Shown here piece after piece: positions 52,521 through 61,814 of a DNA stretch of 64,000 nucleotides. The translations under genes were made by a program, and so were the position numbers. Numbering within the stretch: position 1 is the first letter of the stretch; each line of letters opens with the position of its first letter. Source of the stretch: a bacterium YEK0313 (lineage in GTDB: Bacteria > Pseudomonadota > Alphaproteobacteria > Rhizobiales > Phreatobacteraceae); assembly GCA_000751295.2 (NCBI GenBank), contig CCMO02000001.1, positions 1,103,501 to 1,167,500 on the forward strand. The letters are read 5' to 3'. The notes below the pieces were generated by a model, which was not told where the DNA came from, searched no databases, and worked only from the letters and a program-made list of their open reading frames with translations.

Positions 52521-53276
52521 TCACGAAGAGCGCCCACGCGTGAAGCGGCGCCTGAGACCGAGGCCGAGGCCGGCGAGCCGGTCGGCGATGACGTCGTCGT
52601 TCGGCGCGCCCCAGCGCCGGTAGAACCAGTAATGGCAGCCGACCACGATGACGAGGGTCGCGAAGATCGCGAGCAGCGTATCGGACAGGAAATGGCCGCC
52701 GAAGGCGATGCGCAGGGCGCTGATCGCCAGGGTATAGATGCCGGCGGCGGCGAGCGCGGCGGGACGCAGGGGCGGCGGTGCGACCAGCGCCGGCGCGACC
52801 AGCCAGGCCGCGCCCGAGGCTTCGCCTGAAATGAACGAGCAATTGGTCCGGCAGCCGCTGCCGTCGCCCGGCCGCCACCAGGGCGTGAAGGTCCAGGGAC
52901 CGCCGAATTCCTGGACATGGACCGGGCGCGCCCGCTCCCAGTGCTCCTTCAGCACGACATTGACCAGGACGATCGAGGAGGCGAGCATCGAGACGACGAA
53001 GAACACCGCCATGCGGGCCGGCATCAGCGGTTTCGACCAGGGCCAGATGATCTTCGCGAGGATGGCGATCAGGGCGAAGATCCCGCAGGCGATGGTCGGA
53101 TACATGCTGACGCGGCGGACCGCCTGCGGCAGCCCATAACCCGACAGCCAGAAGCCCTGTCCTTCCCGCCAGAACAGCCGGGAGACGGCAAGATCGAGGT
53201 CGGGCGCGATCGCCAGCACGAGGCTGGCGACGGCGAGCACGGCCAGGACGGCGGAGAGGGTCCGGGTGGACGTCAC
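52521..53276 (-). CDS. PAP2 family membrane phosphatase (LpxE-like)
   Basis: This 251-residue inner-membrane phosphatase has the three PAP2 motifs: KEHWERARP, CSFISGEASGA (in place of PSGH) and RIAFGGHFLSD, with about six hydrophobic segments. The SGE variant of motif 2 is found in lipid A 1-phosphatase LpxE-type proteins. Removal of a phosphate from a membrane lipid at the periplasmic face is therefore likely, with lipid A as a candidate. It is 69 bp downstream of yciB on the same strand. Confidence 0.88.
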   Translation of the reverse strand: MTSTRTLSAVLAVLAVASLVLAIAPDLDLAVSRLFWREGQGFWLSGYGLPQAVRRVSMYPTIACGIFALIAILAKIIWPWSKPLMPARMAVFFVVSMLASSIVLVNVVLKEHWERARPVHVQEFGGPWTFTPWWRPGDGSGCRTNCSFISGEASGAAWLVAPALVAPPPLRPAALAAAGIYTLAISALRIAFGGHFLSDTLLAIFATLVIVVGCHYWFYRRWGAPNDDVIADRLAGLGLGLRRRFTRGRSS

Positions 53277-53345
53277 GTGGTGCGGTTCCGGGCTTTTCGA
53301 CGAAGGATCCCGCCTTCTACATGAGCGGTGGCGCGGCCGGAACCC

Positions 53346-53960
53346 TCACGACGGCTCGCCGGAGCCGGCCTTGCTGTCGTGGCGCAGGATCAGCGGCATC
53401 TGGGCGAGCGCGAAGATCATCGTCAGCGGCATGATGCCCCAGACCTTGAAGGCGACCCAGAAATCGGTCGACTGGGTCCGCCAGACCACTTCGTTGACCA
53501 GCGCGAGGAAGAAGAAGAAGCCGGCCCAGCGCCAGGTCAGCAGGCGCCAGCCCTCGTCGGTCAGGTCGAACACGGAATCGAGCACGATCTTCAGGAGATT
53601 GCGACCGGTGAGCGCCGCCCAGGTCAGGATCGAGCCGAACAGCACATTGACCACGGTCGGCTTCAGCTTGATGAAGACCTCGTCGTGCAGGATCAGCGTC
53701 AGCCCGCCGAAGACGGTCACGACGACGGCCGAGACCAGCGGCATGATCGGCAGCTTGCCGATCAGCGCATAGGTGACGGCGAGCGAAGCCAGGACCGCGA
53801 CGATGAACACGCCGGTGGCCAGGAACAGCCGCTGGGTGGCGTCGATGGCGAACCAGCGGTCGCCATAGGCATTGACCAGGAAAAAGACGACGAGCGGCCC
53901 CATTTCAAGCGCGAGCTTGAGGAGCGGCGGCAGTTCACGCTTTTCAGTATGTGTCGTCAT
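53346..53960 (-). CDS. yciB: YciB/IspZ family inner-membrane protein (septation protein A)
   Basis: This 204-residue integral membrane protein has the family core GPLVVFFLVNAYGDRWF, PLVSAVVVTVFGGLTLILHD, FIKLKPTVVNVLFG, and NEVVWRTQSTDFWVAFKVWG. YciB affects cell-envelope integrity and septation and links the elongasome and divisome. It has about five transmembrane helices. The ATG at 53960 follows GGAAGCCG; an in-frame extension to 54038 has no family residues. It is divergent from the FAH-family gene. Confidence 0.95.
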   Translation of the reverse strand: MTTHTEKRELPPLLKLALEMGPLVVFFLVNAYGDRWFAIDATQRLFLATGVFIVAVLASLAVTYALIGKLPIMPLVSAVVVTVFGGLTLILHDEVFIKLKPTVVNVLFGSILTWAALTGRNLLKIVLDSVFDLTDEGWRLLTWRWAGFFFFLALVNEVVWRTQSTDFWVAFKVWGIMPLTMIFALAQMPLILRHDSKAGSGEPS

Positions 53961-54038
53961 CGGCTTCCGGCAATGGACAAATGGCGTGCGGAGATTAGCT
54001 TGTGCGCTCCCGCCTGACCATCTTCCCCGGAGCCGCAC

Positions 54039-54737
54039 TTGGCCTTCATCTTCGAACCCGTCGCCCGCCCCGCCCTACCCATCGTGGGGACCGACAAGCT
54101 GTTCCCGGTCCGGCGCGTCTATTGCGTCGGCCGCAACTATGCCGCCCACGCCCGTGAAATGGGCGGCGACCCGACGCGCGAGCCGCCGTTCTTCTTCCAG
54201 AAGCCGGCCGATGCGCTGCAGCCGGTGCCGCACGGTACGGTGGTGGACCATCCCTATCCGAGCAAGACCGCGAATTATCATTTCGAGCTTGAAATGGTCG
54301 TGGCGCTCGCCAAGGGCGGCCGCGACATTCCCGTCGACAAGGCGCTCGACTGCGTGTTCGGCTATGCGATCGGCCTCGACATGACCCGGCGCGACCTGCA
54401 GGACGAGGCCAAGCAGCTGCGCCGTCCCTGGGAGCCGGGCAAGGCTTCGGACCTCTCCGGCCCGGTCGGCCCGATCTATCCGGCCGCAAGCGTCGGCCAC
54501 AAGCTGAAGGGGCCGATCTCGCTCACCGTCGACGGCGTCGTGAAGCAGAAGGCCGACCTGGCGGACATGATCTGGTCGGTGGCTGAGCAGATTTCTTATC
54601 TCTCGGCCTATTTCGAGGTCTTCCCCGGCGACGTCATCTTTTCCGGCACGCCGGACGGAGTCGGCGCCGTGACCCGTGGCCAGACCATGGTGGCCGCCGT
54701 CGACGGGCTGGGCGAGATCAGCCTGAAGGTCGTCTGA
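54039..54737 (+). CDS. Fumarylacetoacetate hydrolase family protein
   Basis: This 232-residue FAH-fold hydrolase begins at a TTG (GGAG 9 nt upstream). Motifs include VYCVGRNYAAHAREMG, then PPFFFQKPADAL, the metal ligand Glu residues in NYHFELEMVVALAKGG, and FSGTPDGVGAVTRGQTM. The length and sequence resemble fumarylpyruvate hydrolases of the gentisate pathway, but no gentisate genes are nearby, so the substrate remains open. A strong terminator follows. Confidence 0.92.
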   Translation: MAFIFEPVARPALPIVGTDKLFPVRRVYCVGRNYAAHAREMGGDPTREPPFFFQKPADALQPVPHGTVVDHPYPSKTANYHFELEMVVALAKGGRDIPVDKALDCVFGYAIGLDMTRRDLQDEAKQLRRPWEPGKASDLSGPVGPIYPAASVGHKLKGPISLTVDGVVKQKADLADMIWSVAEQISYLSAYFEVFPGDVIFSGTPDGVGAVTRGQTMVAAVDGLGEISLKVV

Positions 54738-54759
54738 GCCGAGGCTTCACCGCCATAAG

Positions 54760-54793
54760 AAAACGGCCCGCTGATCGCCAGCGGGCCGTTTTT
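54760..54793. terminator. Bidirectional intrinsic terminator (FAH gene / infB)
   Basis: A 14-bp perfect stem (AAAACGGCCCGCTG / CAGCGGGCCGTTTT) with a 5-nt loop and T-rich flanks on both sides lies between the convergent FAH gene and infB. Confidence 0.92.
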
Positions 54794-54828
54794 GTTTTGA
54801 GAACCGGCCGGAGGGCCCGGCGGCCGCC

Positions 54829-57800
54829 TTACAGCGACCGCTTGATCTCCTCCACGCGATAGCACTCGATCACGTCGCCGACGCGCATGTCCTGATAGCT
54901 CTCGAAGGCCATGCCGCATTCCTGGCCGACCTGCACTTCCTTGACCTCGTCCTTGAAGCGCTTGAGCGTCGACAGCTTGCCTTCGTGAACGACGACGCTG
55001 TCGCGGATGAGCCGGACATGAGCGCCGCGCTCGACGCGGCCCTCGGTGACGCGGCAGCCCGCGACCTTGCCGACCTTGGTGATGTTGAACACCTCCAGGA
55101 TCTCGGCATTGCCGAGCATGGTCTCGCGCAGTTCCGGCGTGAGCAGGCCCGACATGGCGGCTTTGATGTCGTCCACCAGGTCGTAGATGATGTTGTAGTA
55201 GCGGATCTCGATGCCCGCCCGCTCGGCCGCAGCCCGCGCTTCCTTGTGCGCGCGGGTGTTGAAGCCGATGATGACGGCGCCCGAGGTCTCGGCGAGACCG
55301 ACGTCGCTTTCGGTGATGCCGCCGACGCCGGACAGGATGACCCTGGCCCCGACCTCGTCGTTACCGAGCTTGGCCAGCGCGCCGACGATGGCTTCGACGG
55401 AGCCCTGCACGTCGCCCTTGACGATGAGCGGGAACTCCTTCTTGCCGGCGCCAGCCTTCAGCTGGCTCATCATGTCGGCGAGCGTGCCGCGGCCGGCGCC
55501 CAGACGGGCAGCCTGCTTCTCGCGCTTCTGATGGGCGCGATAGTCGGTGATCTCGCGGGCGCGCGCCTCGTTCTCGACGACCGCCACGCGATCGCCGGCC
55601 TCGGGCGTGCCGTTGAAGCCGAGCACCTCGACCGGGGTCGAGGGACCCGCCTCGGTGAGCTGCTCGCCCTTGTCGGAGACGAGGGCGCGGACGCGGCCCC
55701 ATTCGGCGCCGGCCACCACGATATCGCCAGTGCGCAGCGTGCCGCGCTGGATCAGCACGGTGGCGACCGGGCCGCGGCCGCGATCGAGCTTGGCCTCGAT
55801 GACGGTGCCCTCGGCGAGACGGTCCGGATTGGCCTTCAGCTCGAGCACTTCGGCCTGGAGCTGGATCGCCTCCAGGAGCTTGTCGAGGTTCTGGCCGGTC
55901 TTCGCCGACAGCTCGATCTCCAGCACGTCGCCGCCCAGGCTTTCAACCTGGACCTCGTATTGCAGGAGGTCGGTCTTCACCCGCTCGGGACGCGCGTCGG
56001 GCAGATCGATCTTGTTGATCGCCACGATCATCGGCACCTTGGCGGCCTTGGCGTGATTGATCGCCTCCACCGTCTGCGGCATGACCGAGTCGTTCGCCGC
56101 CACCACCAGCACCACGATATCGGTCACCTTGGCGCCGCGGGCACGCATGGCCGTGAAGGCGGCGTGACCGGGCGTGTCGATGAAGGTGATCTTGCCGCCG
56201 AGCGGCGAAACCACCTGATAGGCGCCGATATGCTGGGTGATGCCGCCGGCTTCGCCCGAGACCACGTTGGTCTTGCGCAAGGCGTCGAGCAGCGAGGTCT
56301 TGCCGTGGTCGACGTGGCCCATGATGGTCACGACCGGCGCACGCGGCTGCAGGCTGTCCTCCGCGTCCGGCGCATCGAACAGGCCTTCCTCGACGTCCGA
56401 CTCGGCGACGCGGGTCACCGTGTGGCCGAGCTCCTCGGCGATGAGCTGGGCGGTATCCGCATCGATCACGTCGGTGATCTTATGCATCTGGCCCTGCTTC
56501 ATCAGCATGCGGATGATGTCGACCGCACGCTCCGACATGCGGTTGGCGAGGTCGGCAATGGTGATCGTCTCGGGAATCGTGACGACACGCATGATCTTCT
56601 CTTTCTGCTCGGTCACCCGGTGACCGGTCATGCGACGCATGCGCCGGCGCCAGGAGGCTTCCGAGCGCATGCGCTCGGACGCATCTTCCAGTGCGTTGGT
56701 GACCGTCAGGCGGGCGCGGCCGGCATTCTCTGCGCCGCCGGGACGCGGTGCGGAGGGGGTTGCCTTGCCCGGAACGCCCGGGCGGCGCGCGACGCGCGGC
56801 GCCTCGTCGTCGTCCCCGGCATTGGGGCGCGGACGGTTGCCTTGCGGCGGACCCGAGCGCATCGGGCCAGCGCCATTCGGGCCGGGTCGGAATGGCGCTG
56901 GCGGGTGCCGGGCCGGCGAACGAGCGCGGCGGACGCGGCCCGTCGAGACGCGGCGGGCGGCCGTCGAGGCGCGGCGGACGATCACCGAACGGACGGTCGC
57001 CGGGCGGACGATCGCCGCGCGGACCACCGAAACCTTCGCGCGGCGGACGGTCGCCGAACGGGCGATCACCTCTCGGCGGACGGTCGCCGGCGGGCCGGTC
57101 GGAACGCGGGCCGCCGAAACCTTCGCGCGGCGGGCGATCGCCGAACGGACGGTCGCCACGCGGCGGACGGTCGCCGAAACCCTCGCGCGGCGGACGATCG
57201 CCGAACGGGCGGTCGCCACGCGGCGGGCGGTCGCCGTAGGGCCGATCGCCCCGCGGCGGACGGTCGCCGAAGCCTTCGCGCGGCGGACGGTCCCCGGACG
57301 GGGCCGGAGCGCGGGCCGGACGCTCGCTTGCCGGGGCCGGGCTGCGCGCCTCGGCCGGCTGCTGCGGTTCCGGCGCGGCCGGAGCTTCGGCGCGCGGCGC
57401 GCGACCGAGGTCGTCGAGGCGCTGCGGCCGGCTGTCGCCGAAACGGCGGCGCGCTTCGAACTCGGCCCGGCGACGGGCTTCCTCTTCGCGCCGATGGCGG
57501 TCGTCCTCCTCGCGCTGCCGGCGCTCCTGCTCGGAACGCTCGGCGTTGCGGCGGGCCTCGTCGTCGGAACGGCGGCGCGCTTCGTCCTCGACGACCTTGC
57601 GCTCCTCGGCCTCCCGCGAGCGGGCATCGGCCAGGGCGCGGTCGCGCGCGTCGCGCTCCTCGTCGGAGAGCGTCCTGAGGATCATGCCGGCAGCCGCCGG
57701 CGCGGCCGGGCGCCGGGCCTCGGCGGCCGGCGGCGCAGCGGGCGCGGCCGGTGCCGCAGGCTGAGCCGGCCGGGCGGGCGGCGTGAAGCTGCGCGGCTTC

Positions 57801-57952
57801 GCCGAGACCTTCTCCACCACGACCGCCTTGCTGCGGCCATGGCTGAAGCTCTGACGAACCGTGCTGTGTTCGGGTCCGGCGGGTTTCTTCAGACTGAGCG
57901 TTTTACCGGTCAGGCTGATGGTCTTCTCGCCAGGGGTCTTCTCATCGGTCAT
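54829..57952 (-). CDS. infB: Translation initiation factor IF-2, frame interrupted
   Basis: The C-terminal frame encodes a complete IF-2 core: GHVDHGKTSLLDALR (G1), DTPGHAAFTAM (G3), NKIDLPD (G4) and the C-terminal fMet-tRNA-binding domains ending VEEIKRSL. The expected start (MTDEKTPGEKTISLTGKT, then a Lys/Arg-rich and DRPPR-repeat N-terminus) reads in a frame one base away. The span is 3124 nt, not a multiple of three. The frames cross at about 56903: upstream ...PPRSFAGPAP, downstream PAPFRPGPNGAG. Reading them together needs a +1 step or removal of one (or 37) bases. IF-2 is essential, so sequence error, an insertion with rescue from an internal start, or frameshifting are all possible. 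Internal ATG candidates include 56862. It is the last gene of rimP-nusA-ylxR-infB. Confidence 0.88.
56866..56902. repeat. Perfect 13-bp inverted repeat at the infB frame change
   Basis: GCCAGCGCCATTC (56866-56878) and GAATGGCGCTGGC (56890-56902) are exact reverse complements around an 11-nt loop. The whole element is 37 bp (1 modulo 3). On the coding strand it begins directly after the last N-frame codon CCC, and cutting exactly this element joins both halves of infB in frame. Confidence 0.85.
56940..57300 (-). repeat. DRPPR/GDRPF tandem repeats in the IF-2 N-terminus
   Basis: About 360 bp code for many near-identical units such as GDRPPREGFG and GDRPFGDRPPR. DNA copies of about 21-60 bp are almost exact, so slippage, unequal exchange and assembly collapse are all likely here. 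Confidence 0.85.
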
Positions 57953-57993
57953 TCGGTTCTGGTCCTGCGCCTAGCGGCTGGTCCTTAAGAATT

Positions 57994-58692
57994 TCAGTGT
58001 TTCGGCTCGTTGACGGGAGCCGGAAGTGCTCCGCCCGTCATGTCACCGGTGCGGAAAACCTCGAGGGCCGTGCAGCGCGCGAGAAAATGTGAGCTCGGCC
58101 CGCCGGCGAGCAGCGCTGCATGTACCACATTCATGCGCCCCAATGCCAAATCCAATTGTGTCGAGGTGAACAGGGCGACACGCGGCAGCCTGTCCTCCCC
58201 GTCATCCCGGCTGCGGCGGACGGCCTGGGCCATCTTTCTCACCCCGTCGTCCCCGGCATCGCTGGCGTGGACGAGCGCGGCAAGATGGCCCGACGCGATC
58301 GCCGCGTCCACCTTGGCGAAGCCCGTCACCACCGTGCCCGCCTTGTTGGCGAGCGAGAGGGCATCGAGCGCCTGGGCCTCCAGGAGATGGTCGACGAGAT
58401 CGGCAAGTCCCGGCGCCGCCGTCACCGGCCGCTTGAACGCGCGGGCGAACAGATTGCGCCGGATGGCCTCCTCGAGCGCCGCACGGGTCGGCGTCAGCCA
58501 GGCCCCGCGGCCGGGCAGGCGCGCCTTGAGATCCGGCACGACCACCTCGTCGGGGCCGACGACGAAACGCATGAGCTCCCCGGGCGTTCCCGCCCGGCGG
58601 GTGACGATGCAGGTGCGCTCGCTCGCGCCGCGACGGACCTTGGGTCCCGCGTCGAGCCACAGCTCCTTGATGTCGTCATGCGCTGTCATCAT
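57994..58692 (-). CDS. YlxR family RNA-binding protein with L7Ae-like domain
   Basis: This 232-residue protein has an N-terminal YlxR (DUF448) domain: RTCIVTRRAGTPGELMRFV, then LPGRGAWLTPTRAALEEAI. It is followed by a second domain near residues 110-150 of the L7Ae/HOI type (LSLANKAGTVVTGFAKVDAAI). This fused form is common in alphaproteobacteria, in the same nusA-infB position. It is thought to bind RNA and may affect ribosome function or rnpB. Two adjacent ATGs could start it; GGAG lies upstream. Confidence 0.93.
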   Translation of the reverse strand: MMTAHDDIKELWLDAGPKVRRGASERTCIVTRRAGTPGELMRFVVGPDEVVVPDLKARLPGRGAWLTPTRAALEEAIRRNLFARAFKRPVTAAPGLADLVDHLLEAQALDALSLANKAGTVVTGFAKVDAAIASGHLAALVHASDAGDDGVRKMAQAVRRSRDDGEDRLPRVALFTSTQLDLALGRMNVVHAALLAGGPSSHFLARCTALEVFRTGDMTGGALPAPVNEPKH

Positions 58693-58714
58693 GGGTGGTT
58701 AGCGTCTCCGAAGC

Positions 58715-60313
58715 TCAGGCCTCGGCCTCTTCCTGCGCCGGCTCGGCCTCGGTCTCGGTCTCGGCGGCGGCCTCGATCCAGCCCGCCTTGACGCGTGCCG
58801 ACATGATCATGGCCTCGGCCTCGTCCTTCGACAGATCGAAGCCGTCGAGGAAGCCGGCATGCTTGGTGGTCTGGCCGTCCTTGCGCTCGGACCAGCCGAT
58901 GAGGTCATCGGGCACGCAGCCGGCGAAGTCCTCGAGCGATTTGACGTCGTTCTCGCCGAGCTTGACCATCATGGCGGTGGTCATGCCCTCGACCTCGCGC
59001 AGGTCGTCGGCAACGCCGAGCTCCTTGCGCCGGGCATCGTGCTCAGCCTCGACCTTGGCGAGATATTCGCGGGCGCGGCGCTGCAGCTCCTCGGCGGTCT
59101 CCTCGTCGAAGCCCTCGATGCCGGAGAGATCGGACGCCTCGACATAGGCGACCTCCTCGACCGTGCGGAAGCCCTCGGAGGTCAGCAACTGGCCGACCAC
59201 CTCGTCGACGTCGAGCGCGCCCATGAACAGCTTGGTGCGGGCCTCGAATTCGGCCTGGCGCCGCTCGCTCTCCTCCTGCTCGGTCAGGATGTCGATATCC
59301 CAGCCGGTGAGCTGTGAGGCGAGGCGCACGTTCTGGCCGCGCCGGCCGATCGCCAGCGAGAGCTGCGGATCGGGCACGACCACCTCGATGCGCTCGCGGT
59401 CCTCGTCGAGCACCACCTTGGCGACCTCGGCGGGCGCCAGGGCATTGACGACGAAGGTGGCGATATCGGGGTTCCACGGAATGATGTCGACCTTCTCGCC
59501 CTGCAGCTCGGCGACCACCGCCTGAACACGCGAGCCGCGCATGCCGACGCAGGCGCCGACCGGATCGATCGAGGAATCGCGCGAGACGACGGCGATCTTG
59601 GCGCGCGAGCCAGGGTCGCGGGCGACCGCCTTGATCTCGACGATGCCGTCATAGATCTCGGGCACTTCCTGGCCGAACAGCTTGGCCATGAACTGCGGAT
59701 GGGTGCGCGACAGGAAGATCTGCGGCCCGCGCTGCTCGCGGCGGACGTCGAACAGATAGGCGCGCACGCGGTCGCCGTTGCGGAACATTTCGCGCGGGAT
59801 CAGCTCGTCGCGGCGGATGATGCCCTCGCCGCGGCCGAGATCGACGATGACATTGCCGTATTCGACCCGGCGCACCAGGCCGTTGACGATCTCGCCGACG
59901 CGGTCCTTGTATTCGTCGAACTGGCGGTCGCGCTCGGCTTCGCGCACCTTCTGGACGATGACCTGCTTGGCCGACTGGGCGGCGATGCGGCCGAAATCGA
60001 AGGGCGGCAGCGTTTCGGCGATCCAGTCGCCCGGCTGCGCGGCCGGATTGCGCCGACGGGCATCCTCGGTGGCGATCTGAGTGGCGAGGTTCTCGACGTC
60101 GTCGACCACCAGGAGGAGGCGCGACAGCCGGATCTCGCCGGTCTTGCCGTTGATCTCGGCGCGGACCTCGGTCTCCTGGCCGTAGCGCGAGCGCGCAGCC
60201 TTCTGGATCGCGTCCTCCATGGCTTCGAGCACGATCTGCCGGTCGATCTGTTTCTCGCGAGCGACGGCGTCGGCGATCTGAAGCAATTCGAGGCGGTTGG
60301 CTGAGACGGCCAT
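58715..60313 (-). CDS. nusA: Transcription termination/antitermination factor NusA
   Basis: This 532-residue NusA binds RNA polymerase and nascent RNA in pausing, termination and antitermination. The N-terminal RNAP-binding domain (LQIADAVAREKQIDRQIVLE) is followed by an S1 domain (GEIVNGLVRRVEYGNVIVDL), two KH domains (VGACVGMRGSRVQAVVAEL; SLAIGRRGQNVRLASQLTG), and C-terminal helix-hairpin-helix repeats (VEVASDLSGIEG-like and VKSLEDFAGCVPDDLIG). The ATG at 60313 follows GGGGAGAGAGAC; a Met upstream would extend it without conservation. It is 13 bp from rimP and 22 bp from ylxR. Confidence 0.97.
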   Translation of the reverse strand: MAVSANRLELLQIADAVAREKQIDRQIVLEAMEDAIQKAARSRYGQETEVRAEINGKTGEIRLSRLLLVVDDVENLATQIATEDARRRNPAAQPGDWIAETLPPFDFGRIAAQSAKQVIVQKVREAERDRQFDEYKDRVGEIVNGLVRRVEYGNVIVDLGRGEGIIRRDELIPREMFRNGDRVRAYLFDVRREQRGPQIFLSRTHPQFMAKLFGQEVPEIYDGIVEIKAVARDPGSRAKIAVVSRDSSIDPVGACVGMRGSRVQAVVAELQGEKVDIIPWNPDIATFVVNALAPAEVAKVVLDEDRERIEVVVPDPQLSLAIGRRGQNVRLASQLTGWDIDILTEQEESERRQAEFEARTKLFMGALDVDEVVGQLLTSEGFRTVEEVAYVEASDLSGIEGFDEETAEELQRRAREYLAKVEAEHDARRKELGVADDLREVEGMTTAMMVKLGENDVKSLEDFAGCVPDDLIGWSERKDGQTTKHAGFLDGFDLSKDEAEAMIMSARVKAGWIEAAAETETEAEPAQEEAEA

Positions 60314-60326
60314 GTCTCTCTCCCCT

Positions 60327-61106
60327 TTAGCGGGTCGGCTTTGGTTTGGCATAGCGGCCCGGGCCTTTCGGCTGCGGACCTCGGGGACCGGCGCTGGGCC
60401 GGCCGGGCTTCAATTTCTTCGGCTGCGGCGTCGTCCTGACCGGCCGCGGTGACGGCTGGCGGATCACCAGGATCTCGTCGGCCGCATCGTCGTCGGAGGC
60501 GCCGTCGGCAAGGCCATCCGCCTCGTCCTCATCATCCTCGTCGTCGTCCAGGGCGCGGCCTGCCGCTTTGCCGCGGCGCAGCGCCTCGCGGATGAGCTCG
60601 TCGGTCAGGACCAGGCGAGCCTCGCCGATCTCCTCGATCGGCAAGGCGACCTCCGCCGGCTCGTCCTCCCTGGCATCCGTCCGCCTGAGGCGCGCCGTGG
60701 CGCCCTCGGCGCCGAGCACGACGCCCTTGAAACGCTTGCGGCCGGCCTGGGCCACCGCCATCTCGATGCGCGCCTCGTAGCCGGCCCAGCGATCGAAATC
60801 GCCGGCGCGAACCAGCGGCCGGTCGATGCCCGGCGACGAGATTTCCAGATTATAGGCCTGGACGATCGGATCTTCCACGTCGAGCACCGGCGACAGCGCA
60901 CGGCTCGCCGCCTCGCAATCGTCGATGGTGAAGGTGCCGTCCGGCCGCTCGGCCATGATCTGCACGGTCGAGCCGCCGCCGGCCGCGCCCGACAGGCGCA
61001 CACGCACCAGCCGGAAGCCCATGCCGTCGAGAACGGGCTCGACGATGGCCGCGACGCGGGCGGCCATTCCGGTTTCGACGATGAGGCGCGGGTCGTCCGC
61101 CGACAA
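60327..61106 (-). CDS. rimP: Ribosome maturation factor RimP
   Basis: This 259-residue RimP helps assemble the 30S subunit. The usual core (VEPVLDGMGFRLVRVRLSG, then ISSPGIDRPLVRAGDF) is followed by a long acidic segment (LDDDEDDEDEADGLADGASD) and a Pro/Lys-rich C-terminal tail. RimP of E. coli is about 150 residues; the extra C-terminal 80 residues are common in this order. The start is TTG, with GGAG upstream. It is first in the operon, behind a leader hairpin. Confidence 0.93.
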   Translation of the reverse strand: MSADDPRLIVETGMAARVAAIVEPVLDGMGFRLVRVRLSGAAGGGSTVQIMAERPDGTFTIDDCEAASRALSPVLDVEDPIVQAYNLEISSPGIDRPLVRAGDFDRWAGYEARIEMAVAQAGRKRFKGVVLGAEGATARLRRTDAREDEPAEVALPIEEIGEARLVLTDELIREALRRGKAAGRALDDDEDDEDEADGLADGASDDDAADEILVIRQPSPRPVRTTPQPKKLKPGRPSAGPRGPQPKGPGRYAKPKPTR

Positions 61107-61125
61107 TGATGCGCTCCAGGGCTTT

Positions 61126-61173
61126 GAGTGGATTCCCGAAACAAAAAGAGCGGGCCCCCGAGGGAACCCACTC
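61126..61173 (-). promoter_or_regulatory. rimP leader: terminator hairpin overlapped by an alternative helix
   Basis: On the minus strand GAGTGGG (61167-61173) pairs with CCCGCTC (61148-61154) to form a terminator-like hairpin followed by TTTTT (61143-61147). The same left part, GAGTGGGTTCCC (61162-61173), can instead pair over 12 bp, with one G-U, with GGGAATCCACTC (61126-61137). The two cannot form together. The longer helix ends 8 nt before the rimP ribosome site. The short hairpin may end the TIGR02300 gene or attenuate the operon. Confidence 0.55.
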
Positions 61174-61277
61174 TCACGATCGCGTCCAATGGACGTTATG
61201 AGATGACGTGAAGTCGGCTCTCACATACGCCTGATCGGCGGTTTTCGCAAGAGGCGCTGGCGCCCCTCGCCGAAAGC

Positions 61278-61682
61278 TTACTGCTCGTCGTCGGTTTCGA
61301 TGCCGTCGCCGATCAGGTCGGAGACGTCGTCGCCCTCGTCCTCGTCTTCCTCGAGGAAGGCATCGTCGTCGTTGCCGTCATCCTCGACTTCGACGTCGAG
61401 ATCGTCATCGTCGACCGGAGCCGCCTTGCCCGGCGCCGCCGCCTCGTCGTCGGCCTCCTCGAGGCTGACCAGTTCGACGTCGGAATTGTCGAGCTCGGTA
61501 TCCTCCTCCTCGGCCGGAGCGGGCTTCGGCACCGCCGCGCCGCGCCGGGCGGCCGGCTCGAACATGGCGCGCTGCAGCACCTCGCCCGTATAGGGCGAAA
61601 CGATCGGGTCGCGGTTCAGGTCGTAGAATTTCTTGCCCGTGGTCGGGCAGATGCGCTTCACGCCGAGTTCGGGTCTCGCCAA
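61278..61682 (-). CDS. TIGR02300 family acidic protein
   Basis: This 134-residue protein has the conserved N-terminal ARPELGVKRICPTTGKKFYD and LNRDPIVSPYTGEV, with a single zinc-knuckle-like CP motif, followed by a long Asp/Glu-rich tail (DDDDLDVEVEDDGNDDDAF and onward). This is the alphaproteobacterial TIGR02300 (FYDLN acid) family, function unknown. It starts at a TTG with AAGGAG 7 nt upstream; the upstream frame shows no conserved residues. It is divergent from aroA. Confidence 0.93.
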   Translation of the reverse strand: MARPELGVKRICPTTGKKFYDLNRDPIVSPYTGEVLQRAMFEPAARRGAAVPKPAPAEEEDTELDNSDVELVSLEEADDEAAAPGKAAPVDDDDLDVEVEDDGNDDDAFLEEDEDEGDDVSDLIGDGIETDDEQ

Positions 61683-61814
61683 AGCGGGCTCCTTCAGACA
61701 ATCCAGGGCTTCTCTTGAAGGCCGGTCAGTTGGGCCCACGATGTCCGCTTGTCAAGAGGGATGAAGCGGGGGATAGAGCGCATTCGTCCGTTTGCCCGCA
61801 TGGAAGGCCCCCCG

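Noticed and set aside
56630..57988. A 452-codon plus-strand frame opposite the IF-2 N-terminus
   Set aside because: It consists of repetitive RTVAERT-type sequence that is the complement of the DRPPR repeats, with no gene context.
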